Origin: JBKQVT01 sp963727245 | Lineage (GTDB): Bacteria; Planctomycetota; Planctomycetia; Pirellulales; Thermoguttaceae | DNA length: 64,000 bases | Assembly (NCBI GenBank): GCA_963727245.1 | Contig: CAVSFO010000018.1 | Location: 372,001 to 436,000, forward strand | Direction of reading: 5' to 3' | The notes under the pieces: model-generated | What the model was told of the DNA's origin: nothing | Seen by the model: only the letters and a program-made list of their open reading frames with translations | The model's database searches: none | Shown here: piece after piece, positions 41,345-50,655 of the stretch | Position numbering within the stretch: the first letter of the stretch is position 1 | How the letters are laid out: every line of letters starts with the position of its first letter | Made by a program: the position numbers and the translations under genes

Positions 41345-41926
41345 ATGATTGAGGATCTGAGCAACCGCACCGACGAAGAACTAGCCGCCGAGGCCGCCCG
41401 CGAGACTTCCGACGGCCCGGCGTTCGTTGCCATCGTAGAGCGGTTCCGCCAACGGGTATGGCGGATTTGCTACCGCTTGCTGTGCGATGAGCAGGACGCC
41501 GCCGATGCGGCCCAAGAGGTCTTTTTGCGGCTGTTCTTGCATCGCGGGCAGTTCGCCGGCCGGTCGAAATACTCCACCTGGGTCCACGGCGTCGCCCTGC
41601 GCACCTGCCTGGGCATGCGCCGCAGCCGGGGACGCCGGCGGCGGCACGAGAGCGTCTCGCCCGAGGCCGAGTGGGAATCGCGGCAGACCGGCCGTGCCGA
41701 CGCCCCGCCGGGCCTGGCCATGGACCTGATGAAGATGCTCGAAGTGCTGGACGAGGAAGACCGGGCGATGCTCATCTTGAAGTATGCCGAAGGCTACGAT
41801 TACGAGGAATTGGCGGCGATTTTCGAGCTTTCCGTCAGTGCTTGCAAAATGCGGCTGAGCCGGGCCCGCGAAAAAATCCAACAACGATACCTGGAACCCC
41901 AAAGTCTACCCAACCATGTCCAATGA
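41345..41926 (+). CDS. ECF-type RNA polymerase sigma factor
   Basis: A 193-residue sigma-70-family factor. Region 2 includes FRQRVWRICYRLLCDEQDAA and DAAQEVFLRLF; region 4 has YEELAAIFELSVSACKMRLS, a helix-turn-helix. The domains are joined by a basic, Arg-rich linker and a Pro-containing loop. ECF factors of this kind act with an anti-sigma partner, and the overlapping small gene is the natural candidate. The target promoter cannot be deduced. Confidence 0.9.
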   Translation: MIEDLSNRTDEELAAEAARETSDGPAFVAIVERFRQRVWRICYRLLCDEQDAADAAQEVFLRLFLHRGQFAGRSKYSTWVHGVALRTCLGMRRSRGRRRRHESVSPEAEWESRQTGRADAPPGLAMDLMKMLEVLDEEDRAMLILKYAEGYDYEELAAIFELSVSACKMRLSRAREKIQQRYLEPQSLPNHVQ

Positions 41927-42161
41927 TTTTCTCGATCAACTCGCCAGCTTGGAAGTGGCGGAAACGCCGCCGGAGTTCGACCGCCGGCTGCACCAGCGGG
42001 TGAACCGCGCCCTGCTGGCGCAGCACCTGCTGGGCCTGGCGGCCGGCTGCATCCCCTGGGTAGCCCTGCACTTCCTCCGTGGCGTGCTGGGGGCGCTGGC
42101 CTTCAGCCTGACGGGCCGATTTCGCGACCCGCCGCCGCCCAAGGACCAAAATTCCTTGTGA
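41916..42161 (+). CDS. Small membrane protein overlapping the sigma gene; possible anti-sigma factor
   Basis: Starts inside the last 11 bases of the sigma factor gene, implying coupled translation. The 81 residues comprise a helical cytosolic N-terminus (MSNDFLDQLASLEVAETPPE) and one or two hydrophobic stretches (LLGLAAGCIPWVALHFLRG to ALAFSLTG). There is no zinc-binding HxxxCxxC motif of the classic anti-sigma type. The anti-sigma role is inferred from position and topology. Confidence 0.6.
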   Translation: MSNDFLDQLASLEVAETPPEFDRRLHQRVNRALLAQHLLGLAAGCIPWVALHFLRGVLGALAFSLTGRFRDPPPPKDQNSL

Positions 42162-42257
42162 CGCGCGGCCGCCGGCCGGCAACAGAACTATTGACGATCC
42201 GAAAAAAACGGTCGCAATCCACATTCGTTCAAGTCTTTTTTGTAAAGGGGTACAGGT

Positions 42258-43109
42258 ATGTTCGCAGTTGCCAACGTTGCCGATACGCTCGGCACCTCCA
42301 AGACGGCATTGGTCGAGAGCTTTTCCCAGGCTTACAACCAGGTCATCGCGCTGGCGCCGAGAGTGCTGGTCATGCTCGTCGTCCTTGTCGTCGGCTACAT
42401 CATTGCCCGGCTGGTTGCCCGCGTGCTTACGGCGCTGAGCGAGAAGCTCGGCCTCCAGATCGCCGCCGAGCGCAGCGGGCTGGCCGAGTCGATGCAGCAC
42501 GTGGGCATCAAGCGCAATGTGCCGGCAATCGTCGGCACGATCGTCTTCTGGCTGCTGATGTGCGTGTTCGCCATGGCGGCGTTCAGCATCCTCGGCCTGG
42601 CCGCACTGACGGCCGCCATGGTCCTGCTGGCGGCCTATATTCCCAAGCTGTTGGTGGCGACCATCCTGGTGGTCGTCGGCCTGCTGGTGGCCGGCTTCCT
42701 GCGGGGTGTCGTGGCCACGAGTGCCGATCGGCTGGGCGTCTCCTATGCCGAGTACCTGGCCAACGGCTGCTACTATGCCCTGGCCGTGTTGACGTTCATC
42801 GCCGCCTTCGATCAGTTGGGAATCCACTATGAGATGCTCAACTTCGCCATCCTCATCGTCTTCGGCGGCCTGGCCCTGGCCTTCGGCCTGTCGTTCGGAC
42901 TGGGTGGCCGCGAAGTGATGGCGGGCATCCTGGCCGGCTATTACCTCCGCCAACGGCTCAACGCCGGCAACCACGTCCAAGTGGCCGGCCTGGAGGGCAT
43001 CGTCCGCGAGGTCGGTCCCGTGGCCACCATCGTGGAAACCAACGAAGCGGGCCTCATCAACCGCCATACGGTGCCCAACACCAAGATGCTCAGCGAGGCG
43101 GTCCGCTGA
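42258..43109 (+). CDS. CmpX/MscS-like small-conductance channel protein
   Basis: A 283-residue integral membrane protein with about five hydrophobic segments: residues about 35-58, 95-118, 120-150, 170-190 and 198-215. The two internal repeats LVMLVVLVVGYIIARLVARV and LLVATILVVVGLLVAGFLRG match the conserved TM helix repeat of CmpX-type proteins. A short MscS-like beta region follows (VQVAGLEGIVREVGPVATIV, then RHTVPNTKM). A mechanosensitive or stress role is likely. It is downstream of the sigma gene pair. Confidence 0.8.
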   Translation: MFAVANVADTLGTSKTALVESFSQAYNQVIALAPRVLVMLVVLVVGYIIARLVARVLTALSEKLGLQIAAERSGLAESMQHVGIKRNVPAIVGTIVFWLLMCVFAMAAFSILGLAALTAAMVLLAAYIPKLLVATILVVVGLLVAGFLRGVVATSADRLGVSYAEYLANGCYYALAVLTFIAAFDQLGIHYEMLNFAILIVFGGLALAFGLSFGLGGREVMAGILAGYYLRQRLNAGNHVQVAGLEGIVREVGPVATIVETNEAGLINRHTVPNTKMLSEAVR

Positions 43110-43229
43110 TGGGTTGATGGGTGGATGAAAACACCTCCGCCGCAAGGCGGTTCATGTCGCCCTGGGATCAGCAATGGTCTCGGGGCGATTTCGTTTCTTG
43201 CCGCCGACGGCCCCATCAGCCGGTAGACC

Positions 43230-43313
43230 GTAGGGTGGGTCGAGCGGAGCGAGCCCCACCAAGAAATAGTCGAATCGAAATTGGTGGGGCTCGCTCCGCT
43301 CGACCCACCCTAC
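43230..43313. repeat. Palindromic repeat, family D
   Basis: GTAGGGTGGGTCGAGCGGAG and CTCCGCTCGACCCACCCTAC are perfect inverse arms around an A/T-rich centre. It lies between the convergent channel and ThiF-like genes and may end both transcripts. No flanking duplication was seen here. Confidence 0.9.
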
Positions 43314-43325
43314 TTTTTCTACCCT

Positions 43326-44351
43326 TCACCCCCCCACGTACTTCGCATAGAGCGAGCGGGCGACGGCCGGGTCGGCGGTGCCGCCGATAATGGCTCGGCC
43401 GTCGGCGAAGACCGTCAACTCGTGCCCCTCGACCGTGAGCCGCACGAGGAACTGGTTTTGCACAACCTCGCCAAGCCCTGCCAGCCGCCGCGCCAATTCC
43501 GCTAGCGCCACCCCGGCGCCGCCGGGGGACAACTGCACGGCGTTGCGGCCGCAAAGAACGGCCGTGCGGCTGCCTCCTTGGCCCGAGAGCCAGGGAAACT
43601 CGCGCCGCCCGCAGCACGGGCAATCGACCTGCCCGCGCAGCGAAGCCACGTCGATCTGGCGGACACGGCAATTCCACAAATCGACGACCGTCAGCCCTGG
43701 CGAGATGGCGTCGATCCGGCCGCTGAGGATCTTCAGCGCCTCGACGGCCTCGATCGCGGCAATGACGCTCACGATGGGCTCGAGGATGCCGGCCGTATCG
43801 CAGGTGGGCGTGCTCCCCGGCGGCGGGCAGTCGGGCAGCAGGCACCGCAGGCAGGGCGTCCGGCCCGGCACGATGGTCATCGTCCGCCCCTCGGCGCCGA
43901 CGCAGCCGCCGTACACCCAGGGCAGGCCGCGGCGGACGGCCGCGTCGTTGAGCAGAAAACGGGTCTCGAAATTGTCCGTGCCGTCCAGAATGACGTCTAC
44001 GCCCTCGCAAAACCCCTCGATGTTGCCGCAATCAACGTCGGCGACGATCGGCTCCACGGCCACCGTCGCGTTCAGCGCCCGCAGCCGCTCCGCGGCGGCA
44101 ATCGCCTTGGGCAGTCCGCGGCGGGCGTCCTCCTCGTCGAAGAGGACCTGGCGTTGCAGGTTGCTCAGTTCGACCACGTCGCGATCGACGATGCGGACTG
44201 CGCCGACGCCGGCGCGGACCAGCGTGTTGGCTGCCGCGCTTCCCAAGGCGCCGCAGCCGCACACCAGCGCCCGGCTTTTCAACAGCCGCCGCTGCCCCTC
44301 TTCGCCAAGCGGCCCAAAGCGCATCTGCCGCAGGTAACGATCCAATGACAT
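43326..44351 (-). CDS. ThiF/MoeB/HesA-family adenylyltransferase
   Basis: An E1-like enzyme that adenylates the C-terminus of a ubiquitin-like sulfur carrier (ThiS/MoaD type). YLRQMRFGPLGEEGQRRL opens the domain; VCGCGALGSAAANTLVRAGV is the nucleotide loop; DRDVVELSNLQRQVLF and DGTDNFETRFLLND are the other hallmarks. Zinc ligands are CLRCLLPDC and CPCC. The catalytic-type Cys in TCDTAGILEPIV is typical. The C-terminus (about residues 300-342) has a small domain ending YAKYVGG. A sulfur-carrier gene is not adjacent. Confidence 0.9.
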   Translation of the reverse strand: MSLDRYLRQMRFGPLGEEGQRRLLKSRALVCGCGALGSAAANTLVRAGVGAVRIVDRDVVELSNLQRQVLFDEEDARRGLPKAIAAAERLRALNATVAVEPIVADVDCGNIEGFCEGVDVILDGTDNFETRFLLNDAAVRRGLPWVYGGCVGAEGRTMTIVPGRTPCLRCLLPDCPPPGSTPTCDTAGILEPIVSVIAAIEAVEALKILSGRIDAISPGLTVVDLWNCRVRQIDVASLRGQVDCPCCGRREFPWLSGQGGSRTAVLCGRNAVQLSPGGAGVALAELARRLAGLGEVVQNQFLVRLTVEGHELTVFADGRAIIGGTADPAVARSLYAKYVGG

Positions 44352-44388
44352 GAGTTGTTCCTGGCTGGAAACTTGCAAACGTCCAACG

Positions 44389-44467
44389 CCCCAAGCCCAC
44401 CGGCGGCCAGTGGGAACGGCGCCGGTTGCCGCTTCAATTCCCACCGGACGCCGCCGGTGGGCTTGGG
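44389..44467. repeat. Palindromic repeat, family A
   Basis: AAGCCCACCGGCGGCCAGTG with a degraded left arm and the normal right arm ACCGGACGCCGCCGGTGGGC. It lies upstream of the ThiF-like gene. Confidence 0.8.
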
Positions 44468-44493
44468 TGGCAATGGCGACCCCACTCCCCACT

Positions 44494-44557
44494 CCCTAAA
44501 TCCCTAAATCCCTAAATCCCTAAATCCCTAAATCCCTAAATCCCTAAATCCCTAAAT
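44494..44557. repeat. Tandem octamer repeat CCCTAAAT, eight units
   Basis: CCCTAAAT occurs eight times head to tail without error. It overlaps the end of uvrA, whose stop codon lies in the sixth unit. Confidence 0.95.
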
Positions 44558-47542
44558 CCCCCTTCCTTCAGCACCTTGGCCAAGAAGCTGGCGGTCACGG
44601 AGCCGGAGGTCCTGGCGACCATTTCCGGCGTCCCCTTGGCCACAACGCGTCCCCCTTCGTCGGCGGCGCCGGGGCCAAGATCGACGATGTAGTCGGCGGC
44701 CTTCATCATTTGCAGGTTGTGCTCGACGACCAGCAGCGAATGGCCCACGCTCAACAAGGCGTCGAAGCAATCCAGCAACTGGACGACGTCGGAGAAGTGC
44801 AGCCCGGTGGTGGGCTCGTCGAGAATGAACAGGCAGCGGCCGCGTTTGGCGGCCGACATGTAGCCGGCGAGTTTCAACCGCTGGGCCTCGCCGCCGGAGA
44901 GGGTGTTGGCCGGCTGGCCGAGGCGGACGTAGTCGAGGCCCACGTCGATGAGCCGCTTCAGGCGGGCCTGCACCTTGGGCCGGCCGCGGAAGAACGTAAA
45001 CGCCTCGCGGACCGTCATCTCCAGCACGTCGGCGATGTTGCGGCCGCGATAAGTGACGTCGAGGATCTCGTCGCGGTAGCGGCTGCCGTTGCACTGGCTG
45101 CACTTCATGTAGACGTCGGCGAGGAACTGCATGTCGATCTGGATATAGCCGTCGCCGTGGCAGGCGCTGCAGCGGCCGCCGTCGACGTTGAAACTGAAAT
45201 GTCCGGCGTCGTAGTTCCGCGTCCGCGCCTCGACCGTCTCCGCGAACACCGCGCGGATCTCGTCGAACGCCTTCAGGTAGGTCACCGGATTGCTGCGCGG
45301 CGAGCGGCCGATGGGGCTTTGATCGACCATGATCACGTCGTCAATCTGGCCGTCGCCGTAAACGTCGTCCAGCGGATAGGGCTTGGGGGCCTCTTTGCGT
45401 AAGCGGCGGCACAAAGCCGGATAGAGCGTGTCCTGCACCAGCGTGCTCTTGCCCGATCCGCTCACCCCCGTCACCAGGCAGAGCAGCCCCAGGGGGAATT
45501 CCACGGTGACGTTTTTGAGGTTGTTGCCGCGGGCGCCGGCCAGGCGGATCCAACCGTGGTCGGGCCCGCGGCGCCGCGCGGCGACGCTGACGCCACGGCG
45601 GCCGGCCAGGTAATCGCCCGTCAGGCTCTCCGGCGAGCACTCCATTTCCTGGGGCGTGCCTTGGAAGACGACGCGGCCGCCGCGCTCGCCTGCCCCGGGC
45701 CCGATCTCGATGACCTGGTCCGCCGCCCGGATGACCGCCTCCTCGTGCTCGACGACCACCACCGTGTTGGCGCGCCGTTGCAGCCGGGCGATGGTCGCCA
45801 CCAGGCGCTGGATATCGCGGGCGTGCAGCCCGATCGACGGCTCGTCCAGCACGTAGAGCATGTTGACCAGGCTGGAGCCAAGGGCCGAAGTCAAGGCCAC
45901 GCGGCGGGCCTCGCCGCCGCTGAGCGTCCGCAACGTGCGGTCCAGCGTCAGGTAGTCCAGCCCCACCGCTTCCAGATACCCCAGCCGTGCAGCGCACCTG
46001 GTCGAGCATCACGCGGCCGATGGTATGCTCCCACGCGGGCAAGGACAAGGCGCGGAAGAAGGCGGCGGCGTCGCGGACCTTCAGGGCCGACAACTCGGCG
46101 ATATTCCGGCCGCCGATGCGGGCGTCCAGGGCCTCGGGCCGCAGCCGCGTGCCGCCGCAAGCCGGGCAGGGCCGGTAGCTCCGCCAGCGGCTGAGGAAGA
46201 CGCGGATGTGCATCTTGTACTTCCGCCGCTCCAGCCAGGCGAAAAAGCCCTCCAGCCCGCCGAACTTCCGCTCCGGCACGCCGTGCAGGATCAATTGCCG
46301 GTGCCGCTCGGTCAATTGCGAAAACGGCACGTCCACCGGCAAGTCGTAGTCGCCGGCCAGCGCCAGCAATTCCTGCAACTCGTGCGCGTAGGCCGGACTG
46401 TTCCACGGCGCCACGGCGCCGGCCGCCAGCGACTTGCCGGCGTCGGGAACCACCAGGTCCATGTCCAGTCCGATGACGTTGCCGAAACCCTCGCACTGCG
46501 GACAGGCGCCTAGCGGACTGTTGAAGCTGTACAGCCGCGGCTCGGGCGTGGGATACTCGATGCCGCAGTCCTCGCAGGTCAACTGGGCGCTGAAGCCCAG
46601 CCGCCGCCACGGCCGCCCGTCGATGACGTCCTCACTCCCTCTCCCGCCGGGAGCGACCACTGTCGTGGTGCCCGGGGGTGAGGGCGCGCTGTCCTTCGCC
46701 CGATTCTCCGCCATCGGTTCAACGTCCCCGTTTTCCACAAAGACAAAGCACCGGCCTTGCCCCTTGGCAAAGGCCATCTCCAGCGAATCGCGCAGGCGGT
46801 CGGCGCTGGTGTTGCCGGCGGTCAGCCGATCGAGAATCACGTACAGACGATTCTGCGAGGGTGCACATGCGAGGCATGGTGCCCGGCTTGCCCAGCAGTG
46901 CCGGCAGCACGGTTGGACAAGCAACCGTGGCACCCATCTCGGCCGGAGCTCCGTCGCTCGCTGCCGTTCGTGGCGTCGAGCATGACCATCCGGCCGTCGA
47001 CGATCACGCGGATGAACCCTTCTTCCCGCAAGGCGCCGAGGGCCGCGGCCCGATCGGTCCCCGCCGGGCAAGTCCTGGGCGAACGCGACCATGAACCGTT
47101 TGCCCGGCGGCAACGCGGCCAACAGCTCGGCCGTGCTCTGCGGCGTGTCGCAGCGCACCTCCTGTCCGCAACGGCGGCAAAAGACGTGGCCGATCTTGGC
47201 AAACAGCAGCCGCAGGTAGTCGGCCACTTCGGTGGCCGTGCCCACGGTCGAGCGGCTGGAGCGGGTGGTGTTCTTGCCGGTCACGGCGATGGCCGGGGGG
47301 ATGCCGTCGATGCGATCCGCCTCCGGCTTTTCCAGCCGCTGCAGGAACTGCCGCGTGTAGGCGGAAAAGCTCTCGATGTAGCGCCGCTGTCCTTCGGCGT
47401 AGAGCGTGTCCAGCGCCAGGCTGCTCTTGCCGCTGCCGCTGAGTCCGCACAGCACGATCAGCTTCGAGCGCGGGATGTCGAGGTCGATCGACTTCAGGTT
47501 ATGGACCTTGACCCCCCGCAGCACGATGGGACCGGCGCTCAT
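44536..47542 (-). CDS. uvrA: Excinuclease ABC subunit A (UvrA), with repeat insertions and frame breaks
   Basis: Damage-recognition ATPase of nucleotide excision repair. The ATG at 47542 gives VLRGVKVHNLKSIDLDIP and Walker A CGLSGSGKSSL. YAEGQRRYIESFSAYTRQFL, CEDCGIEYPTPEPRLYSFNS and the zinc Cys groups follow. The C-terminal half has LRTLSGGEARRVALTSALGS, VTGVSGSGKSTLVQ, FSFNVDGGRCSACHGDGY and the second signature NTLSGGEAQRLKLAGYM. Frames break near 47058, in the 46879-46933 insertion and near 45985. One repeat (46879-46933) and one inverted repeat (46630-46683) lie inside. The last codons come from the CCCTAAAT tandem repeat, so the natural C-terminus may differ. Confidence 0.88.
46630..46683. 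repeat. Family I inverted repeat inside uvrA
   Basis: CTCACTCCCTCTCCCGCCGG with a returning GGGGGTGAGGG; it adds about 18 residues (SPPGTTTVVAPGGRGS-type) to UvrA before VIDGRPWRRLGFS. Confidence 0.7.
46879..46933. repeat. Family K palindrome inside uvrA
   Basis: GTGCCCGGCTTGCCCAGCAG opens and CAAGCAACCGTGGCAC closes, a degenerate copy of the palindrome at 53341-53415. The uvrA frame changes inside it. Confidence 0.75.
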
Positions 47543-47721
47543 GGTTCGCCCCTGCCGGGTGCGTTGATATTAGCCCAAACTGGCATTATAGCACCTCTGG
47601 TGACGGCAAGTGAACCCTCGGCCGCCGGTTTTTTCCCGACGGCGCCGGCCCCGGTCGCGGTGGTCGCGCCTGCGGGCAACGTCGAGACGGGAAATTCCGG
47701 TCGCCTTGCGGTGTCACGAAT

Positions 47722-48385
47722 GGTCCGCCCCAAGGGGGCGATAACAATCTAGCCCAGGGTTGCCGCGCAGCGGCTACCCTGGGTTACGGTTACCGAAAGT
47801 CCCGAAAACCCCAACGGGGTTTCGTAGCCGGCGTCCGGCGGTCAATCCCAGACATACCGTTCATCGAACTCGACGCCGTGCCTGCGCAGGATCTGCCGCC
47901 GTTCGTTCTGAAACGACAGGCGGCGATGACGTTCCTCCTGCGACTCGACGTACCGCCGCACGCGCTCGCCTTGCGACTGGCTGACGGAGAAGGCGCCGTA
48001 GCCGGCTTGCCATTGGAACAGGCTCCACTGCGGGCCCTTCTTCTTTGCCCACAAGGAAGAGGAGCGCTTCAGTTCCTTGACCCAATCGGCCAGAGAAATC
48101 GTTCGCGATTGTCGGGCCAGCAAATGAACGTGGTCATCGGCGCCGCCCACGATCACGGCCGGGCATTCGAGGTTCTTGGAGATTCCGGCCAGGTAGCGGT
48201 GCATTTGGCCGCGCAGTTCCGCGTTCTGGAGTAAAGCGCGGCGCTCCTTGGTCGAGAACACCAGGTGGACCAACATGTTGGCCAGGGATTGCGGCATGGC
48301 GGCGCCGGCTCCGAAACCCCGTTGGGGTTTCTCTGGTGGTCTGATACTCGGTCCCAGGGTAGCCGCTGCGCGGCAACCCTGGGCT
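47722..48385 (-). mobile_element. IS200/RAYT-like element with palindromic ends
   Basis: A Y1 transposase gene is bounded by matching palindromic ends: GCCCAGGGTTGCCGCGCAGC and AACCCCAACGGGGTT on the left (47752-47822), AACCCCGTTGGGGTT and GCTGCGCGGCAACCCTGGGC in inverse order on the right (48314-48385). REP-like hairpins rather than simple terminal repeats are expected for this class. Confidence 0.8.
47842..48297 (-). CDS. Y1-type transposase (IS200/IS605 TnpA or RAYT family)
   Basis: A 151-residue single-strand DNA transposase. MPQSLANMLVHLVFSTKERR opens the fold. The metal-binding HUH motif is DDHVHLL, and the catalytic Tyr lies in RRYVESQEERHRR. FDERYVWD is the typical C-terminus. The protein appears intact. 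Stand-alone copies of this family often move short palindromic (REP) sequences, which are abundant here. No IS605-type TnpB follows. It is bordered on both sides by palindromic ends. Confidence 0.9.
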   Translation of the reverse strand: MPQSLANMLVHLVFSTKERRALLQNAELRGQMHRYLAGISKNLECPAVIVGGADDHVHLLARQSRTISLADWVKELKRSSSLWAKKKGPQWSLFQWQAGYGAFSVSQSQGERVRRYVESQEERHRRLSFQNERRQILRRHGVEFDERYVWD

Positions 48386-48481
48386 AAATTATGGCAGCCT
48401 CTTCGAGGCAACACAAGCCGTCCGCGTACGCCTGCGCCTCGCCGCGTTGGAAAAGTCCAATCGCTCGGGGAGGCCGCAAGT

Positions 48482-48631
48482 GGTTTGCCCCAAAGGGGCG
48501 TCAGAGCACAGCCCGGGGTTGCCGCGCAGCGGCTACCCCGGGGTTCCGATGTCGGGAATCTCGAAAACCCCAACGGCGTTTCGTAGCCGGCGTGCCCGGG
48601 GGCCAATCGCAAACGTACCGTCCGCGGAACT
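48482..48631. mobile_element. Decayed second copy of the IS200/RAYT-like left end
   Basis: This 150-base stretch aligns over its whole length with 47722-47871, including the GGTTGCCGCGCAGCGGCTAC palindrome. It ends with a remnant of the last ten codons of the transposase (compare the EFDERYVWD region). It lies immediately upstream of murD. Confidence 0.75.
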
Positions 48632-48674
48632 CGCACCCCTTGCCATCGCTCCGCTGGGCCGCTTTACTTGGGGG

Positions 48675-50006
48675 ATGAAGGAAAGCTTCCAACGCCGCCG
48701 CGTGACGGTCATGGGCCTGGGACATTTCGGCGGCGGCGCCAGCGCGGCACGCTGGCTGGCCCGGCAGGGCGCCCTGGTCACCGTGAGCGATGCGGCCGAG
48801 CCGGCGGCCCTGGCCGACGCAGTGGCGGCCTTGGCCGGCACGCCTATCGCCGAATTCCACTTGGGCGGCCATCGGGAAATAGATTTTCAAGACGCCGACC
48901 TGCTCATCGTCAATCCGGCGGTGCGGCCCGGAAACCGCTTCCTGGAACTCGCCCGGCAGGCCGGCGTGGAAATCGAGACCGAAATCGGACTCTTCCTGCG
49001 GGCTTGCCCGGCGCGGGTGATCGGCGTGACCGGCTCCAACGGCAAATCGACCACCGCGGCCATGACGGCCGCCATCCTCGAGGCCGCGGGCGTCCGCGCC
49101 TGGCTCGGCGGCAACATCGGCGGCAGTCTCCTGGAGCAACTCCCGCAGATGGGCGGCGACGATTGGGTCGTGCTGGAACTGAGTAGTTTCCAGTTGTGGC
49201 ATCTGGCCGGCGACGTGCCCATGCCGCAGATCGCCGTCGTGACCGGCTGCCGGCCCAACCATCTCGACTGGCACGAGTCGTACGCCCACTACGTGGCCGC
49301 CAAGCAGCGGATCCTCAGCGGCCAGACGGCCGCCGGCCTGTCCATTCTGAACCCATTCGACGCGGAGGCGAGTTCGTGGGGGCCCTTGGTGCGCGGGGAG
49401 CAATTGCCGCTGCCGCCGCTGGAGGAGCTGCCGCCGCTGCGGTTGCCGGGTCGGCACAATCTGCTCAACGCGGCCTGTGCCGCGGCGGCCGCCCGGGGTG
49501 CGTTGGGCCGGCAGGTTTCGCTGGCCGGCCTGGCGACCTTTTCCGGCCTGCCGCAACGGTTGGAGTGGTTCGCGGTGGTGGACGGCCGCCGTTTCTACAA
49601 CGATTCGGCGGCCACGACGCCGGAATCGACCGTCGCCGCCTTGGAAGCGTTGGACCGCCCGGTGTGGCTCTTGGCCGGGGGCGCCGACAAGGGGTGTGAT
49701 TTCGGCCCGCTAGCTACGGCGATTGCCCGGCGAGCGGCGGGCGTCGCCCTGTTCGGCGCGGTGGCCGAGATGCTCGAAGGCCGCATCGCGGCGGAGGATG
49801 CCCGGCTGCCTTTTGCGGCCGTAGGGACGATGGGCGAGGCACTGCGGTGGTGTTGGGAGCGTTCGCGGCCGGGGGATGCGATCGTGCTTTCGCCGGCCTG
49901 TTCCAGTCACGATCAGTTCTGCAACTTCCGCCAGCGCGGCCAGCAGTTCGTCGAACTGGTCGCCGCGCTGGCTGGGCGGGCCGATCGCCTGGGGGCGGCC
50001 TCTTGA
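48675..50006 (+). CDS. murD: UDP-N-acetylmuramoylalanine-D-glutamate ligase
   Basis: Adds D-Glu to UDP-MurNAc-L-Ala in peptidoglycan precursor synthesis, in the cytosol. VTVMGLGHFGGGASAARWLA is the N-terminal Rossmann motif; VIGVTGSNGKSTTAAMTAAI is the ATP loop; VVLELSSFQLWHL and TGCRPNHLDWHESY (variant of NHLDRH) follow. The C-terminal domain has FYNDSAATTPESTVAALEAL, LLAGGADKGCDF and VLSPACSSHDQFCNFRQRG. A planctomycete keeping a clear MurD is consistent with peptidoglycan synthesis in this group. It stands outside the usual dcw cluster, with transposon remnants just upstream. Confidence 0.95.
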   Translation: MKESFQRRRVTVMGLGHFGGGASAARWLARQGALVTVSDAAEPAALADAVAALAGTPIAEFHLGGHREIDFQDADLLIVNPAVRPGNRFLELARQAGVEIETEIGLFLRACPARVIGVTGSNGKSTTAAMTAAILEAAGVRAWLGGNIGGSLLEQLPQMGGDDWVVLELSSFQLWHLAGDVPMPQIAVVTGCRPNHLDWHESYAHYVAAKQRILSGQTAAGLSILNPFDAEASSWGPLVRGEQLPLPPLEELPPLRLPGRHNLLNAACAAAAARGALGRQVSLAGLATFSGLPQRLEWFAVVDGRRFYNDSAATTPESTVAALEALDRPVWLLAGGADKGCDFGPLATAIARRAAGVALFGAVAEMLEGRIAAEDARLPFAAVGTMGEALRWCWERSRPGDAIVLSPACSSHDQFCNFRQRGQQFVELVAALAGRADRLGAAS

Positions 50007-50160
50007 CAAAAAGGCGGAGATCGCTAAATTTCATGGGAACTATGACCTCGGGGCCGGCGACGGTGAGGTTTCCTCGGTGGAGACCGATACGGCGCTGGGA
50101 GTCGTCGCCCCGAGGTCTTTTCGTAACCGTTCCGGTTGTGATAGAATGGATTGCTGCCGG

Positions 50161-50247
50161 CCGTACGCCGCACACGCCGTGTGCGGTGAAATCGGCACAC
50201 GGCGTGTGCTGGATACAGGGGGCGGCACACGGCGCGTGCCGGATACG
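50161..50247. repeat. Short palindromes GGCACACGGCGTGTGC (family L), three units
   Basis: GCACACGCCGTGTGC, GGCACACGGCGTGTGC and GGCACACGGCGCGTGCC occur in succession. Single units are at 55301-55331 and near 58400. They could form hairpins in the leader of the cupin gene. Confidence 0.75.
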
Positions 50248-50271
50248 TCCAAACGACGATGGGGGTGGTGT

Positions 50272-50655
50272 ATGAAAGTCGTCCATTACGAACAGGTCAA
50301 GGCCGCGGCCGTCGAGATGGAAGGGGCCGCCGGCTGCCGCATCCGCTGCCTGATCGGCCCCGACGACAACGCCCCCAGTTTCACCATGCGGGAGTTCGAG
50401 ATCGCCCCGGGCGGACACACGCCGTCGCACGCCCACGGCCACGAGCACGAGGTGTTCATCCTGGAGGGGACGGGCGTGGTGAGCGAGGGCGCGGAGGAAC
50501 ATCCCTTGCGGCCGGGGACCGTGGTCTTCGTGCCGCCGCAGCAGTCGCACCAGTTCCGCAACACCGGCGCCACGCGGCTGCGGTTCCTCTGCCTGATTCC
50601 GCATCCGCTCCGCGGTGCGGGCGACTCGTGTCTGATTGCCTGCGGCTGCGAGTGA
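50272..50655 (+). CDS. Single-domain cupin protein
   Basis: A 127-residue cupin. Motif 1 is GGHTPSHAHGHEHEVFILEG with His/His/His/Glu metal ligands; motif 2 is LRPGTVVFVPPQQSHQFRN. The C-terminal CLIACGCE has three Cys in a short span, unusual for the family and possibly an added metal or redox site. Such small cupins act as sugar isomerases, dioxygenases or binding proteins. The substrate cannot be deduced from the sequence or its neighbours. Confidence 0.85.
   Translation: MKVVHYEQVKAAAVEMEGAAGCRIRCLIGPDDNAPSFTMREFEIAPGGHTPSHAHGHEHEVFILEGTGVVSEGAEEHPLRPGTVVFVPPQQSHQFRNTGATRLRFLCLIPHPLRGAGDSCLIACGCE

Noticed and set aside
44494..44557. The octamer tandem as a CRISPR or telomere
   Set aside because: There are no spacers between the units, and it is a short simple repeat inside a gene end.
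50119..50147. A promoter with TAGAAT before the cupin gene
   Set aside because: The -10-like hexamer is good but no convincing -35 lies at the right distance.
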